A stretch of 64,000 nucleotides of DNA. Origin: Gemmatimonadota bacterium (GTDB taxonomy: Bacteria; Latescibacterota; UBA2968; GCA-2709665). The notes under the pieces are model-generated. The model did not search any database, was not told the origin of the DNA, and saw only the letters and a list, made by a program, of their open reading frames with translations. Below, piece after piece: positions 25,808-34,061 of this stretch (positions are counted from its first letter, which is position 1; each line of letters opens with the position of its first letter). The stretch is from assembly GCA_028873695.1 (NCBI GenBank), contig JAPPNU010000067.1, forward strand, positions 79,394 through 143,393. Reading direction: 5' to 3'. A program made the position numbers and the translations under genes.

Positions 25808-27265
25808 TCACATCGGCCCGATGCGTTCGGGGCCCCGGTCCATGGCGAGCGTGGACGCATCGAAACTGCGTTGCATGAGTTCGAGTTTCACGTCCGCGTG
25901 ACCGGGGCTGTCCCACAGGTTATCGAACTCCTCCGGGTCCTTCTCGAGGTCGTAGAGTTCCCCCAGGCCGTGTCCGTGGTAGACGACGAACTTGTACCGG
26001 CGGTCGTGGTACATCGTGGCGAACGTCCCGTCGGCCTGGTCCAGCGCATCGTAAAATTCGCAACGGACGAATTCGCGATGCTCGCCGGCCGGATTCTCGC
26101 CGCTGAGCATGGGAACCAGCGAGCGCGCCTGCATCCGCTCGGGAACCGGCAACCCCGCCAGTTCCAGCAGCAGCGGGGCGATGTCGCGCAGTTCCACCAG
26201 CGCGTCGCTCTTCCGGCCGGACGTCACGTGTCCCGGCCACGAGAAGATCAGCGGTACCCTCACCAGCCCTTCGTAGAAGCGGCATCCCTTCTGAATCAGC
26301 CCGTGGTCCCCCAGCATCTCGCCGTGATCGCTGGTGAAGATCACGAGCGTATTCTCGCGTTGTCCTGTGGCTTCCAGAGCGGCCATGATACGCCCGACCT
26401 GGTCGTCGATCAGTTTGATCATGGCGTAATACGCGGCGATCAGGGTTCTGGCATCCCGTTTTCCGGCGGTTTCCGGCCCCACCAGTCCGTGGGTCTGCGT
26501 CCACGGTATCACCGGACTCTTGATATCCAGGTCGTCGGGATGCCGCCCTCTGGACTGAAAGTCGACGCCTTCCAGCTCTTTCTGCTGGACGAGATCGCTG
26601 TCTCTGAACAGTGGATCGTTCACCAGTGCAGGATCGAACAGGTCGCGGTACGTCCGTGGCGGATTGAACGGCGGATGCGGATCGTAGATATTCACTGAGG
26701 CCAGCCACGGACCTTCACGTGCCTCGCTCAGGAAGTCGATGGTTTTCTCCGCGCACCAGGTGGTCTGGTGCAGTTCCGCGGGTACGCCATCCGGGCTCTT
26801 GATCAATTCACCCAGTACCTCCCCCTTGGACCGCACCCAGTCGGCGTAGGCGTGTCCGGTCTCCCAGTCGTCCCGGGGCGCGTGGCTGTATTGCCAGTAC
26901 CGGTACCCGTCGTCTACCCGCGCTTCCACGCGTCCGAATGCGCTGGACAGGTGCAATTTGCCGATCAATCCGCAATCGTAGCCGCTGTCGGCGAGCGACT
27001 TCGTGACGAGCGGGGGCGCATCCGGAAAATGTGAATTACCGTTTCCGTTCACGTGGACGGCGCTCGCGTATTGTCCCGTCAGAAAACTCGCACGACTGGG
27101 GGTACAAATGGGACTCTGGCAATACGCATGCGTAAACGCGAATCCCTCGGCGACCAGACGATCTATATTTGGCGTGTCGACGTGGGGATTCCCCAATGCC
27201 CCAATTGTATCGTATCGCTGCTGGTCCGTGCAGATCCAAAGGATATTCGGCCTGGATCCCTTCAT
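25808..27265 (-). CDS. Sulfatase (type I, alkaline-phosphatase superfamily)
   Basis: A 485-residue formylglycine-type sulfatase. The maturation motif C-T-P-S-R is at Cys54 (CTPSRASFLTG), the N-terminal metal ligands are in ICTDQQRYDT (Asp14), and the C-terminal metal site is TSDHGEMLGDHG. GGAGGAGG precedes the ATG. No signal peptide is visible, so it may act in the cytoplasm on imported sulfated sugars or be exported by a partner. An anaerobic or FGE-type maturase would be needed and is not encoded here. It follows the nitrilase gene on the same strand by 31 bases. Confidence 0.93.
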   Translation of the reverse strand: MKGSRPNILWICTDQQRYDTIGALGNPHVDTPNIDRLVAEGFAFTHAYCQSPICTPSRASFLTGQYASAVHVNGNGNSHFPDAPPLVTKSLADSGYDCGLIGKLHLSSAFGRVEARVDDGYRYWQYSHAPRDDWETGHAYADWVRSKGEVLGELIKSPDGVPAELHQTTWCAEKTIDFLSEAREGPWLASVNIYDPHPPFNPPRTYRDLFDPALVNDPLFRDSDLVQQKELEGVDFQSRGRHPDDLDIKSPVIPWTQTHGLVGPETAGKRDARTLIAAYYAMIKLIDDQVGRIMAALEATGQRENTLVIFTSDHGEMLGDHGLIQKGCRFYEGLVRVPLIFSWPGHVTSGRKSDALVELRDIAPLLLELAGLPVPERMQARSLVPMLSGENPAGEHREFVRCEFYDALDQADGTFATMYHDRRYKFVVYHGHGLGELYDLEKDPEEFDNLWDSPGHADVKLELMQRSFDASTLAMDRGPERIGPM

Positions 27266-27296
27266 GCGTCCTCCTCCGTCGGATTGAAACGTGCCG

Positions 27297-28142
27297 TCAG
27301 GCGCCTCCCCTGTCCACGAAACTCACACCCTCCTTCATCCAGCCGCTGATACAGGTGACGTCGTTTACGGCGCGCATCGCGATATTTCGTGACGCCTCGT
27401 GGAGGTCGAGTCTCCGAATGACGATCTCGTCCGAGAACATACCGGCTTCCACGATCACGTTGCCGTCCGGATGGATAATCTTCGATTCGCCGTGAGACGA
27501 CCCCGCGCGGTCGATATCCGTGCGATCGGCCGGCGCATTCGCCATGACCACGTAAATCCCGTTTTCCGTAGCGCGGCTGATGGGCATCGCCCTGTAGGCC
27601 GACAACTTGTGCTCGTTAGTGACGGAACTCTCGCAACTGCAGAAAAAACAGACCTTCGCGCCGGCGGCCGCGGGCAGCCGCACAAGTTCGGGATAGCGGA
27701 TATCGTGACAGATCAGGAAACAACACGGTACGCCGCACAGGCTATAAATGGGCAGGTGCTGGGACGGCTCGAACCATTGCTCGCCCGCAAGGTGGATCTT
27801 GCCATAACGCCCGCGCACCGTGCCGTCTCTGTCCACGACAAGCAAGCTGTTATAGCGGTTTCCGTTGTCTTGATGGGTTGATCCCACGACGGCCGCGATG
27901 CCGTTTTCCCTGCAGGCCCTGACGATCTGCCGTTCCGCGTTTTCGATACGGGATCGATCCAGGTTCGACCAGAAATCCGGTCGGTCGCAATAGCCGAACA
28001 GGACGCCCTCGTGGAACGCGGCCACGTCGACCCTCTCACGAGCGCCCGTGTTCAACCGGTCGACGATGTTTCGAACGTTTCTTTCCACGTTATCGTCGGC
28101 GTGCATCTGGACGGCGGCGACGCGCAACCACCTCCGGGGCAT
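27297..28142 (-). CDS. Carbon-nitrogen hydrolase (nitrilase superfamily)
   Basis: A 281-residue nitrilase-superfamily amidase. The catalytic triad is visible: Glu45 in FHEGVLFGY, Lys115 in GRYGKIHLAG and Cys145 in LICHDIRYPEL. Members hydrolyse amides, carbamoyl groups or nitriles. ATG at 28142 has AGGAGG upstream and gives MPRRWLRVAAVQMHAD, the normal start; an in-frame extension of 145 codons overlaps the MEMO1 gene and is rejected. It lies between the MEMO1-family and sulfatase genes, all on the minus strand, so the three may be one transcript. Confidence 0.92.
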   Translation of the reverse strand: MPRRWLRVAAVQMHADDNVERNVRNIVDRLNTGARERVDVAAFHEGVLFGYCDRPDFWSNLDRSRIENAERQIVRACRENGIAAVVGSTHQDNGNRYNSLLVVDRDGTVRGRYGKIHLAGEQWFEPSQHLPIYSLCGVPCCFLICHDIRYPELVRLPAAAGAKVCFFCSCESSVTNEHKLSAYRAMPISRATENGIYVVMANAPADRTDIDRAGSSHGESKIIHPDGNVIVEAGMFSDEIVIRRLDLHEASRNIAMRAVNDVTCISGWMKEGVSFVDRGGA

Positions 28143-28309
28143 AACGACCTCCTGGAAGTTTGCCAATTCGGGGAACACGGGGAATATAACACGGGACAGG
28201 GAAGTACGCGAGAAGCAAGAACGCTGATGCGGGGAAAAACCGTTCCCGCGCTGCCGTCGGCTTGCATCCGATCGGATGGGACGCGATCCGGCGCGGGAGA
28301 GCGCATGGT

Positions 28310-29644
28310 TCACTCGCTCGGAGCGGACGTTTCCAGCGATTGATAGAAGGCCATGCTGGCATAGCTGACCAGCGAACCGGTATCGTCCTGGCGGTTCTGC
28401 CCGTAGCCGAGCAGGTCGCCGCGGCATTCGGCGCCGGCCAGAAGCGTATGGAGCGAAAACAGACCGGAGACGGCATCCACGTTCCGGCCGTTTCCGTCTG
28501 CTTTCAACGTGCGGAACAACCCCGGCGCATCGAATCGTTGCACGTAGCCCAGCAGGTCGCGGTCGACCGACTCGCACGCGGCCGCGGCAGCATCGTCCAC
28601 CCGGTCGGGATGGCCGAATTTGGGCCCGATATGCGCCAGGTCCACGCTGAGTACGTACAGGGCGCGCATTCCCCTCGCAGATACCGCCTCCCGGAGCGCC
28701 TCGAGTTCACTGGCCACTTCGTGAGCATGCAAGGGATTCCGCCCTTCCCGCAGGTAGTGATCGACGCTTCCCAGCAGGACCGGCACCACCTGGAACGGCG
28801 CCAGGTCCTCCCGTGCCTGGATATATTGAAGAAACAGCACGGCGAACTCGACCGAGTGCTCGGTGCGGTGCATCCACTGTTGCTCGGTGACGTCGCGCCC
28901 GGTGCGGCTGGACCAGTCCCCGATTACGTCTGTGTCGGTTGCCACCCGTCCGAACGGCGTTTCGTAGTGTTTGCCGGTCGCAATGGCGAAGCTCTTGCCC
29001 GGCTCCGTTCCGCCGTTGTGAGCCACGCCGAGAATGACGAAAAGTTCGTAGGACTCGCAGCCTGAGGCCGCGGCCAACGCATTGAAGGCAGGCGGATACG
29101 TCTCCCCGCCCGCGCGCAGATCGATGTGCGGGCACATGATGGCGGCAAGCCGCCCTTTCCGGTCCCCGTAGCTGTCTCCACGTCGCGCCTCCACCGACGA
29201 AGCGGCGGTTTCAAAGAACCCGTCGAGCATCCCGGCGAGTTCTCCCGGGTCGTTCGGGTAGGCGGTCCCCGCATGCCAGGCCGGTCGAACTTCGGCGCGT
29301 TCGAATTCGTCACGCACGCGGGCGATCCGGTCCGCAGCCACGGGGTCGTCCAGGTAACAGCCCTCGCTCAACTTGCCTAGCACACGACGGACCTCGCCAA
29401 CCCCCACCTCGCCACCCGGAATCGCTTTTTGCAGGGATTCGAGAATCTGATCCATGGTGCGCCGACCGTCCAGATGCGACAGGACGAGCATCCCCGCCGG
29501 TCCCAGCAACAGCGGTTGCGGAGCGATCTCCAACGGATCGCGCACGTAGAACATACGGCCGCCGCCCTGGTCGACCGGGATCACTTCAATGTTGCGCACG
29601 CGGGGCAGCGGAGAATCGGTTGGGTATGACGCAATCTGTCGCAT
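28310..29644 (-). CDS. amrB: AmmeMemoRadiSam system protein B (MEMO1 family) with N-terminal extension
   Basis: A 444-residue protein. The C-terminal part (about 120-440) is a MEMO1-family domain, fold-related to extradiol dioxygenases, with metal-ligand-type His in CPHIDLRAGG, GVAHNGG, HRTEHSVEF and SVDLAHIG. The N-terminal 110 residues form a small helical/winged domain resembling PqqD/HTH modules (VLSHLDGRRTMDQILESL). AmrB normally works with AmrA and a radical-SAM protein (AmrS); neither is in the window. The start ATG follows GAGGTAG. The nitrilase gene lies 167 bases downstream. Confidence 0.88.
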   Translation of the reverse strand: MRQIASYPTDSPLPRVRNIEVIPVDQGGGRMFYVRDPLEIAPQPLLLGPAGMLVLSHLDGRRTMDQILESLQKAIPGGEVGVGEVRRVLGKLSEGCYLDDPVAADRIARVRDEFERAEVRPAWHAGTAYPNDPGELAGMLDGFFETAASSVEARRGDSYGDRKGRLAAIMCPHIDLRAGGETYPPAFNALAAASGCESYELFVILGVAHNGGTEPGKSFAIATGKHYETPFGRVATDTDVIGDWSSRTGRDVTEQQWMHRTEHSVEFAVLFLQYIQAREDLAPFQVVPVLLGSVDHYLREGRNPLHAHEVASELEALREAVSARGMRALYVLSVDLAHIGPKFGHPDRVDDAAAAACESVDRDLLGYVQRFDAPGLFRTLKADGNGRNVDAVSGLFSLHTLLAGAECRGDLLGYGQNRQDDTGSLVSYASMAFYQSLETSAPSE

Positions 29645-30095
29645 ATACTACCTCGCCCGGTACGCATAATCGACACATTTATGGGGCGTCAGGAACATAG
29701 GTTTCCGCTGCGGCGCTGTCAAGACCGTGAATATTTCCGACTGACCTCAATTCTAAAAAAGACAACTATCAATTTACCACAAAAAGCACAAATGGCACAG
29801 AAGGTGAAGGTGCGAAAACGGGGCATTATTGTCATTTAAATGGATGAAATTGCCCTTCACACCCAGTGACGTCAATTATTCGGGACAGTTGACGTCAATT
29901 AGCCTTTGTTCTTCTGTCCATGAGACATTCAGGTCCCCGAATAATTGTGAATCAAGACCATATGCCGAGGAATTATTTCAGTGCCTTCCGTCGGCGCGGA
30001 CGCGAATCTCGACCACGTGGGGTTACCCGACGATCCCGATCCCAAGGTATCGGGATCGCTATAAAACACCTGACGCACTTGAGGAGCCGATTGAG
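29645..30095 (+). repeat. Composite dispersed repeat, copy 2, and an inverted repeat
   Basis: The 451-bp spacer carries the composite repeat from about 29749 to 29870 (CTCAATTnTAAAAAAGACAAC, then CCACAAAAAGCACAAATGGC, AAAACGGGGCATT and CCTTCACACCCAGTGAC). Further on is a perfect 10-bp hairpin, CGATCCCGAT (30031-30040) with ATCGGGATCG (30049-30058), and TATAAA at 30060-30065, possibly a -10 element for the deaminase gene. No additional ORF is supported. Confidence 0.6.
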
Positions 30096-30563
30096 ATGCG
30101 ACGGGAATTTATGGAAAGAGCGATAGAGCTCTCTCGAATCCGGATGCAGTCGCGGCGCGGCGGTCCATTCGGCGCCGTCATCGTGAAGGGCGGCAGAATC
30201 GTTGCGGAAGGATCCAACGAGGTGATCGCGCGCAACGACCCAACCGCCCATGCGGAGATATTGGCGATCAGGAGAGCGGGATCACGACTTCACGATTATC
30301 ACCTGATCGGCTGCGAAATCTACGCCAGTTGCGAGCCCTGTCCGATGTGCCTCGCCGCAATCTACTGGGCAAGGATCGAGAAGATCTACTTCGCCAATAC
30401 CGCCCAGGACGCAGCGGAAATCGGTTTCGACGACGAATTCTTCTACCGGGAAATTCAATTGCCGGGGACCGAAAGGCGAATCCCGTCCCATCAACTCATG
30501 CGGGACGAGGCGCTGCCAGTCTTTCGCGAATGGCGCAACATGGACGACCGTATAGAATATTAG
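30096..30563 (+). CDS. Nucleoside/guanine deaminase (CMP/dCMP-type zinc deaminase)
   Basis: A 155-residue cytidine-deaminase-fold enzyme. The zinc motifs are PTAHAEILAIR (His52, Glu54) and EPCPMCLAAIYWARI (Cys82, Cys85). The segment around TAQDAAEIGFDDEFFYREI resembles guanine deaminases of the GuaD type rather than tRNA-adenosine deaminases. ATG at 30096 has GAGGAG 9 bases upstream; the in-frame extension of 89 codons runs through spacer repeats and is rejected. Purine salvage is the likely role. Similar composite repeats lie in the same orientation on both sides of the gene. Confidence 0.9.
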   Translation: MRREFMERAIELSRIRMQSRRGGPFGAVIVKGGRIVAEGSNEVIARNDPTAHAEILAIRRAGSRLHDYHLIGCEIYASCEPCPMCLAAIYWARIEKIYFANTAQDAAEIGFDDEFFYREIQLPGTERRIPSHQLMRDEALPVFREWRNMDDRIEY

Positions 30564-30780
30564 CCTCAATCCGAAAAAAAACAGCAACGCGGCGACGCGA
30601 TAAAACCTTCCGAAACGGGGCGTTATCGACGTAAAGAACGATGTTTTTTCCCTTCACGTCCAGTGACCTGGTGTATCCTGGTAATCAGCCGTCTAATCGC
30701 CTTTATTTACAATCACATATTCGAATTAACGTCTCCGAAGACTTACGAACCAAGGTTAGGTTATCCGAAAGGAGTTCCAA
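30564..30780 (+). repeat. Composite dispersed repeat, copy 3
   Basis: Follows directly on the deaminase stop. Boxes in order: CTCAATCCGAAAAAAAACAGC, GAAACGGGGCGTTAT, CCCTTCACGTCCAGTGACC, ATCCTGGTAATC, AATCGCCTTTATTT and ATTCGAATTAACGTC. It matches copy 1 box by box in the reverse orientation. The rest of the spacer, to 30929, holds only the hairpin listed next. Confidence 0.7.
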
Positions 30781-30809
30781 TTCTCGACATCCGCCGGCTG
30801 TACGAAAAT

Positions 30810-30845
30810 AACAGCGGCCCGTCTCCCCCGAGACGCGCCGCTGTT
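30810..30845. terminator. Long hairpin between convergent genes, probable terminator
   Basis: AACAGCGGC and GCCGCTGTT (9 bp) enclose an inner CGTCTC/GAGACG stem (6 bp) with a CCCC loop and a single C-C mismatch between. The plus-strand tail is TTTGCTTTC and the minus-strand tail is ATTTTCG. It lies between the convergent deaminase and membrane-protein genes, as expected for a bidirectional terminator. Confidence 0.65.
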
Positions 30846-30929
30846 TGCTTTCACCCGCTTTTCGGTCCGGAAATCGGATTGCCGCAGACCTGAGCTAGAT
30901 CACGGCTTAACGCAATCACTCTGAATACG

Positions 30930-31415
30930 CTAATCCACTTCAGATTGTCCAGCTCCGAGACCGGGATGCCGGTACGCGTAGAGCAGGCCGATTAGACCGA
31001 GTTGGATGAGGGCGCCGGGCGCCAGGACCGGGAGGGCGCCATGGGCCGCCCTGGTTATCAGATACCAGCCGCTCAGCTTCGAATACATCTCCAGTTCGAA
31101 TGCCATGTTCGCGTCGAAGTGAATCCAGACGCCCACGATACCGCCCAGTACGAACGCCAGCATCGTCAGCCTGAACAACCGCACGACGACCCGGCGCTTA
31201 TAGACCAGATGCGTCACCATTAAAATGAGGCCCAGTCCAAGAAGCGCCAGGGGCACCTGTTGCCGCCATTCCGTGAAATGCTCCAGCAGAAGCAATTCAG
31301 CGCCCAGTCCGGCGCTTCCAAGGAAAAAGATCAACAAAAGACCCTGCCGTAAGCTGACTGTGCCGATCTGTCGCTTTGGGTCTGTCAATTTCCGGTCCCT
31401 TCGTTTCGGATTCAC
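30930..31415 (-). CDS. Small integral membrane protein of unknown function
   Basis: A 161-residue protein with about four hydrophobic helices (GLLLIFFLGSAGLGAELLLL, PLALLGLGLILMVTHLV, LTMLAFVLGGIVGVWIHF and a last segment ending LIQLGLIGLLYAYRH) after a basic, cytoplasmic N-terminus. GTG at 31415 is used; no recognisable domain motif was found. It starts 47 bases after the methyltransferase stop and is probably the last gene of that transcript. Confidence 0.6.
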   Translation of the reverse strand: MNPKRRDRKLTDPKRQIGTVSLRQGLLLIFFLGSAGLGAELLLLEHFTEWRQQVPLALLGLGLILMVTHLVYKRRVVVRLFRLTMLAFVLGGIVGVWIHFDANMAFELEMYSKLSGWYLITRAAHGALPVLAPGALIQLGLIGLLYAYRHPGLGAGQSEVD

Positions 31416-31462
31416 AGTTCTTCACGATGAAGACGCGTTGTCACAGTCGCCCGAACCTCAGG

Positions 31463-32362
31463 TCAAGTCGCGCCATATAACGCGAACGAGAAATTCGGCG
31501 CCGGATCCACCAGGCCGGATTGCTCGTTCAGGTACCGACGTTTCTGCTCTCCGGCCGGGAGGTTCTCAAGTTCCGCAAAGCCGAAACCGGACATCACGTC
31601 CTTCAACTCCTCCGGCGTGAACGTGGACAGCATCGGCTCTCCCCGCCTCGCCACGAAGCGGTCCAGTTTATCGGCGAACGGAAGGCTCTCCTCCGGAACG
31701 AGGTCCCTGTCAAGCTTATAATCCAGAACCATCCGACTGCCCGGGGCAACAACGCCGGCAACGCGACCCAGCGTCTCTCGTATTGCGTCTCTTGAGAGAT
31801 AGTAGGTCGTGCCCAGCCAGGAAAAGAACGACGGCTTCAGAGGATCGAATCCGAACTTCGCAAGCGCTTCGTCGAGGCGATCGGTTTCGAAGTCGATGGG
31901 GACGAACTCCAGATTGGCGGGAATCCTGCCATAAACCTCCTGTACCCTTTCGCGCTTCATTGCCTGGGTTGCGGGATGATCGAGCTCGAATATCCGCAAC
32001 TCCTCCGACCGTGCATCCCGGCGCATGGAAAACGTATCGAGCCCGGCCCCGAGAATGACGTACTGCGCGACGCCGGTATTCACGGCGTCCATCAGGCGGT
32101 CTTCGGCATACCTGGAACGCAGGACGATTTCCGTGTGTATGGGGCGGAATGCGCGGAACACCGTGTGAACGGTTATCCAACTGGACAGGCGGTGCCTGGC
32201 AATCGCCCGCCAGAAACCCGATATCATGTCATATGCGTAGGTGTCGGCGAAGATCGGCGACGCGTGCCAGCGGCAATGATACGCGCGCACGCAAGCCGCC
32301 AGGTTCGCCGTTCTGCTCGTCCTGTGCGCCTGCGATGTCATTCCGGACTGCTCTGAAGCCAT
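31463..32362 (-). CDS. Leucine-carboxyl-methyltransferase-family (PPM1/TIGR00027) SAM methyltransferase
   Basis: A 299-residue class I methyltransferase. The AdoMet-binding region has VILGAGLDTFSMR (about residues 107-119) and an acidic LRIFELDHPATQAMKR strand, the hallmark of the LCMT/TIGR00027 family. FFSWLGTTYYLSRDAI and a C-terminal GFAELENLP follow. Bacterial members methylate carboxylates in polyketides or unknown substrates. GAGGTG precedes the ATG at 32362, 20 bases after the preceding small membrane gene. Confidence 0.88.
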   Translation of the reverse strand: MASEQSGMTSQAHRTSRTANLAACVRAYHCRWHASPIFADTYAYDMISGFWRAIARHRLSSWITVHTVFRAFRPIHTEIVLRSRYAEDRLMDAVNTGVAQYVILGAGLDTFSMRRDARSEELRIFELDHPATQAMKRERVQEVYGRIPANLEFVPIDFETDRLDEALAKFGFDPLKPSFFSWLGTTYYLSRDAIRETLGRVAGVVAPGSRMVLDYKLDRDLVPEESLPFADKLDRFVARRGEPMLSTFTPEELKDVMSGFGFAELENLPAGEQKRRYLNEQSGLVDPAPNFSFALYGAT

Positions 32363-32382
32363 TCGACACCTCGGCTGTTACA

Positions 32383-32910
32383 TTACCCGGATTTCCCTTC
32401 GACGAATCTGGCCAGGACCAGGCCGGCAAGAGTCCATGCGATCAGCGTATCCAGGATGATGACGAGCGTGTACGACGTGGAGAATCCGAACCAGTTCCAA
32501 TACGGAAAGTGGCTAACGAAACCGATGGCGACGCCCGCCAGCGCCACGAAACGGACCCGTCCCCAATAGTCCAGGTTCGACGTCTTGCACAGCAGAAGAA
32601 ATACGAGCAGCGCAGAGACCGCCTGACCGAGCAGGGCAACGCCCATCATCCCGCCCATGCCAGTTTCGAGGCCGTCGGGCAAGACATTCGCGAGTGCGAA
32701 CAACACCCCGGGCTTGAGGTCTTCCTGCGCAAAGGGAAGATAATACATCCCGGCCGAAGGCGCGTTTTCCTTGAGAACGGCTGAAACGGCCGATTCGTCC
32801 GCGAATTTGTTTGCAACCGCATTGTGCCAGGGCAATATCGTCCACGAGACGAACCCCCAGACGAACAGGACAACGGCGGCCAGAACGACAGCAAGTACAC
32901 GGTTCTACAC
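32383..32910 (-). CDS. Small membrane protein with a TAG at codon 2
   Basis: The safe part is a hydrophobic protein of about 150 residues starting near PWHNAVANKFAD, with about four membrane segments (for instance GVALLGQAVSALLVFLLLC). The same frame extends upstream as an uninterrupted transmembrane helix, RVLAVVLAAVVLFVWGFV, up to a TAG at 32907-32905. Exactly one codon before that TAG is a GTG (32910-32908), 7 bases after a perfect AAGGAGG (32924-32918). The helix has no ATG, GTG or TTG of its own. So the natural start seems to be GTG-TAG, either a point nonsense mutation or a base-calling error; TTG at 32835 would lose the first helix. The gene sits 20 bases before the methyltransferase gene. 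Confidence 0.5.
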
Positions 32911-33306
32911 GAAGAGACCTCCTTCAAGTGGTTAAACTCGATTCGAAAACAGACAACGGCTCAATTGGCCACGAAGAGCATGAATCGGGTAGACGGTAGA
33001 CGTGAGACGGTAGAAGAAATCCTTGCCCGGTATGCCTTTCCTCACTGCCTTCGGCACGAAAAGAACCCTCACAAGGCAGGCAATCTCTCCCCTCTCCCGT
33101 CTTCCTTCTCAGGACCTACCCCCTCACCCCCTTCCTGAAGGTAGGGGGAATGGTGATTGGTCAACCTATCGGCAAGGCGACACTTAGCTTTTCTCCCCCT
33201 TTCCTTTAGGAGAGGGGGCCGGGGGGAGAGGTCTGGGCGCCGGGGTGTGGTCCTCTTCCTTCTTGCGTCTCCCCGCCTTTAAGGGGCTGGGGGAGAGGTC
33301 CCGGAA
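32911..33306. repeat. Spacer with degraded composite repeat and three C-rich/G-rich palindromes
   Basis: Near 32938-32990 lies a decayed copy of the composite repeat (ATTCGAAAACAGACAACGG, then GGCCACGAAGAGCATGAA). Imperfect palindromes follow at about 33116-33150 (CCTACCCCCTCA... GGTAGGGGG), 33190-33232 (CTCCCCCTTTCCTTTAGGAGAGGGGG) and 33268-33298 (CTCCCCGCCTTTAAGGGGC). No gene is seen. Confidence 0.5.
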
Positions 33307-33669
33307 TCAGTCGCCGACGTACTGGCGGAGTTCGAAGACGTTTCCTGACGGATCGGAGATGGCGGCAATGCGCACCGGTATGCCGCCCCCGGCCTCCCGG
33401 ACGTTCCTGACCTCTCCTCCGCCGGCCGCGACTTCCTTAACGGCGGCGTCGAGATCATCCACGTGGAGATTCAGACCCGCGTGGGCGACGGCGCCTTCGC
33501 TCATCCCGGTGGATAGGATATGGAGGGCCACGATGCATCCTCCGCAGCGCAGCGTACACCATCCGGTCGATTCAAACTCCACCTTCAGTCCGAGAACGTC
33601 GCGGTAGAACGGCAACGCTCTATCCATTTCCGTGACGTAGTGGACGACCATGGGTTCAGTAGCGTTCAC
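33307..33669 (-). CDS. VOC-family protein
   Basis: A 120-residue single-domain vicinal-oxygen-chelate protein: VVHYVTEMDRALPFYRDVLGL, then HAGLNLHVDDLDAAV and a C-terminal DPSGNVFELRQYV. Start is GTG at 33669 with AAGGGAGAG just upstream; MVVHYV begins 7 codons in. It stands alone between repeat-filled spacers. The function is unassignable beyond the fold. Confidence 0.87.
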   Translation of the reverse strand: MNATEPMVVHYVTEMDRALPFYRDVLGLKVEFESTGWCTLRCGGCIVALHILSTGMSEGAVAHAGLNLHVDDLDAAVKEVAAGGGEVRNVREAGGGIPVRIAAISDPSGNVFELRQYVGD

Positions 33670-33681
33670 GAAACTCTCCCT

Positions 33682-34055
33682 TTCGAAAAAACGAAACTAT
33701 GAGAATACGAAAGAACCAAACAGGCACGAGACTACGAATAGACGAGACTACGAATAGACGAGACTACGAAAACCGAAACTGCGAGACTGCGAAAGAACGA
33801 ATAGACGAAAAAACGAAAGGCGAAACTACGAATAACGCGAATTACACGAAAAAAGCGAAAGGCGAAAAACGCGCTAAACGACGAAACTGCGAATAGACGA
33901 GACTACGAAAAGGCGCGAGACTACGAGAGAACAAAAAACTGCGAAACTACGAAAGGCGCGAAGAATATGAGTGTACGAGAATACGAAAACCCTCGAGAAT
34001 TCGAAAATTGGAAACCCGCGAAACTACGAAAAATACACGAAACTACGAACATCGC
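33682..34055. repeat. Degenerate octamer repeat tract, purine-rich on plus strand
   Basis: About 370 bases built from variants of TACGARAC/GAGACTACGAATAGAC (for example three nearly identical 16-mers around 33728-33775). T is scarce on the plus strand and mostly falls in the ACTACGA core. Small ORFs inside it are repeat-encoded and not credible. The same octamer occurs in the opposite orientation at the right edge of the window. Confidence 0.75.
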
Positions 34056-34061
34056 GATGGG

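Noticed and set aside
28143..28577. 145-residue N-terminal extension of the nitrilase
   Set aside because: It lies antiparallel in frame over the MEMO1 gene and is low-complexity. AGGAGG marks the start at 28142.
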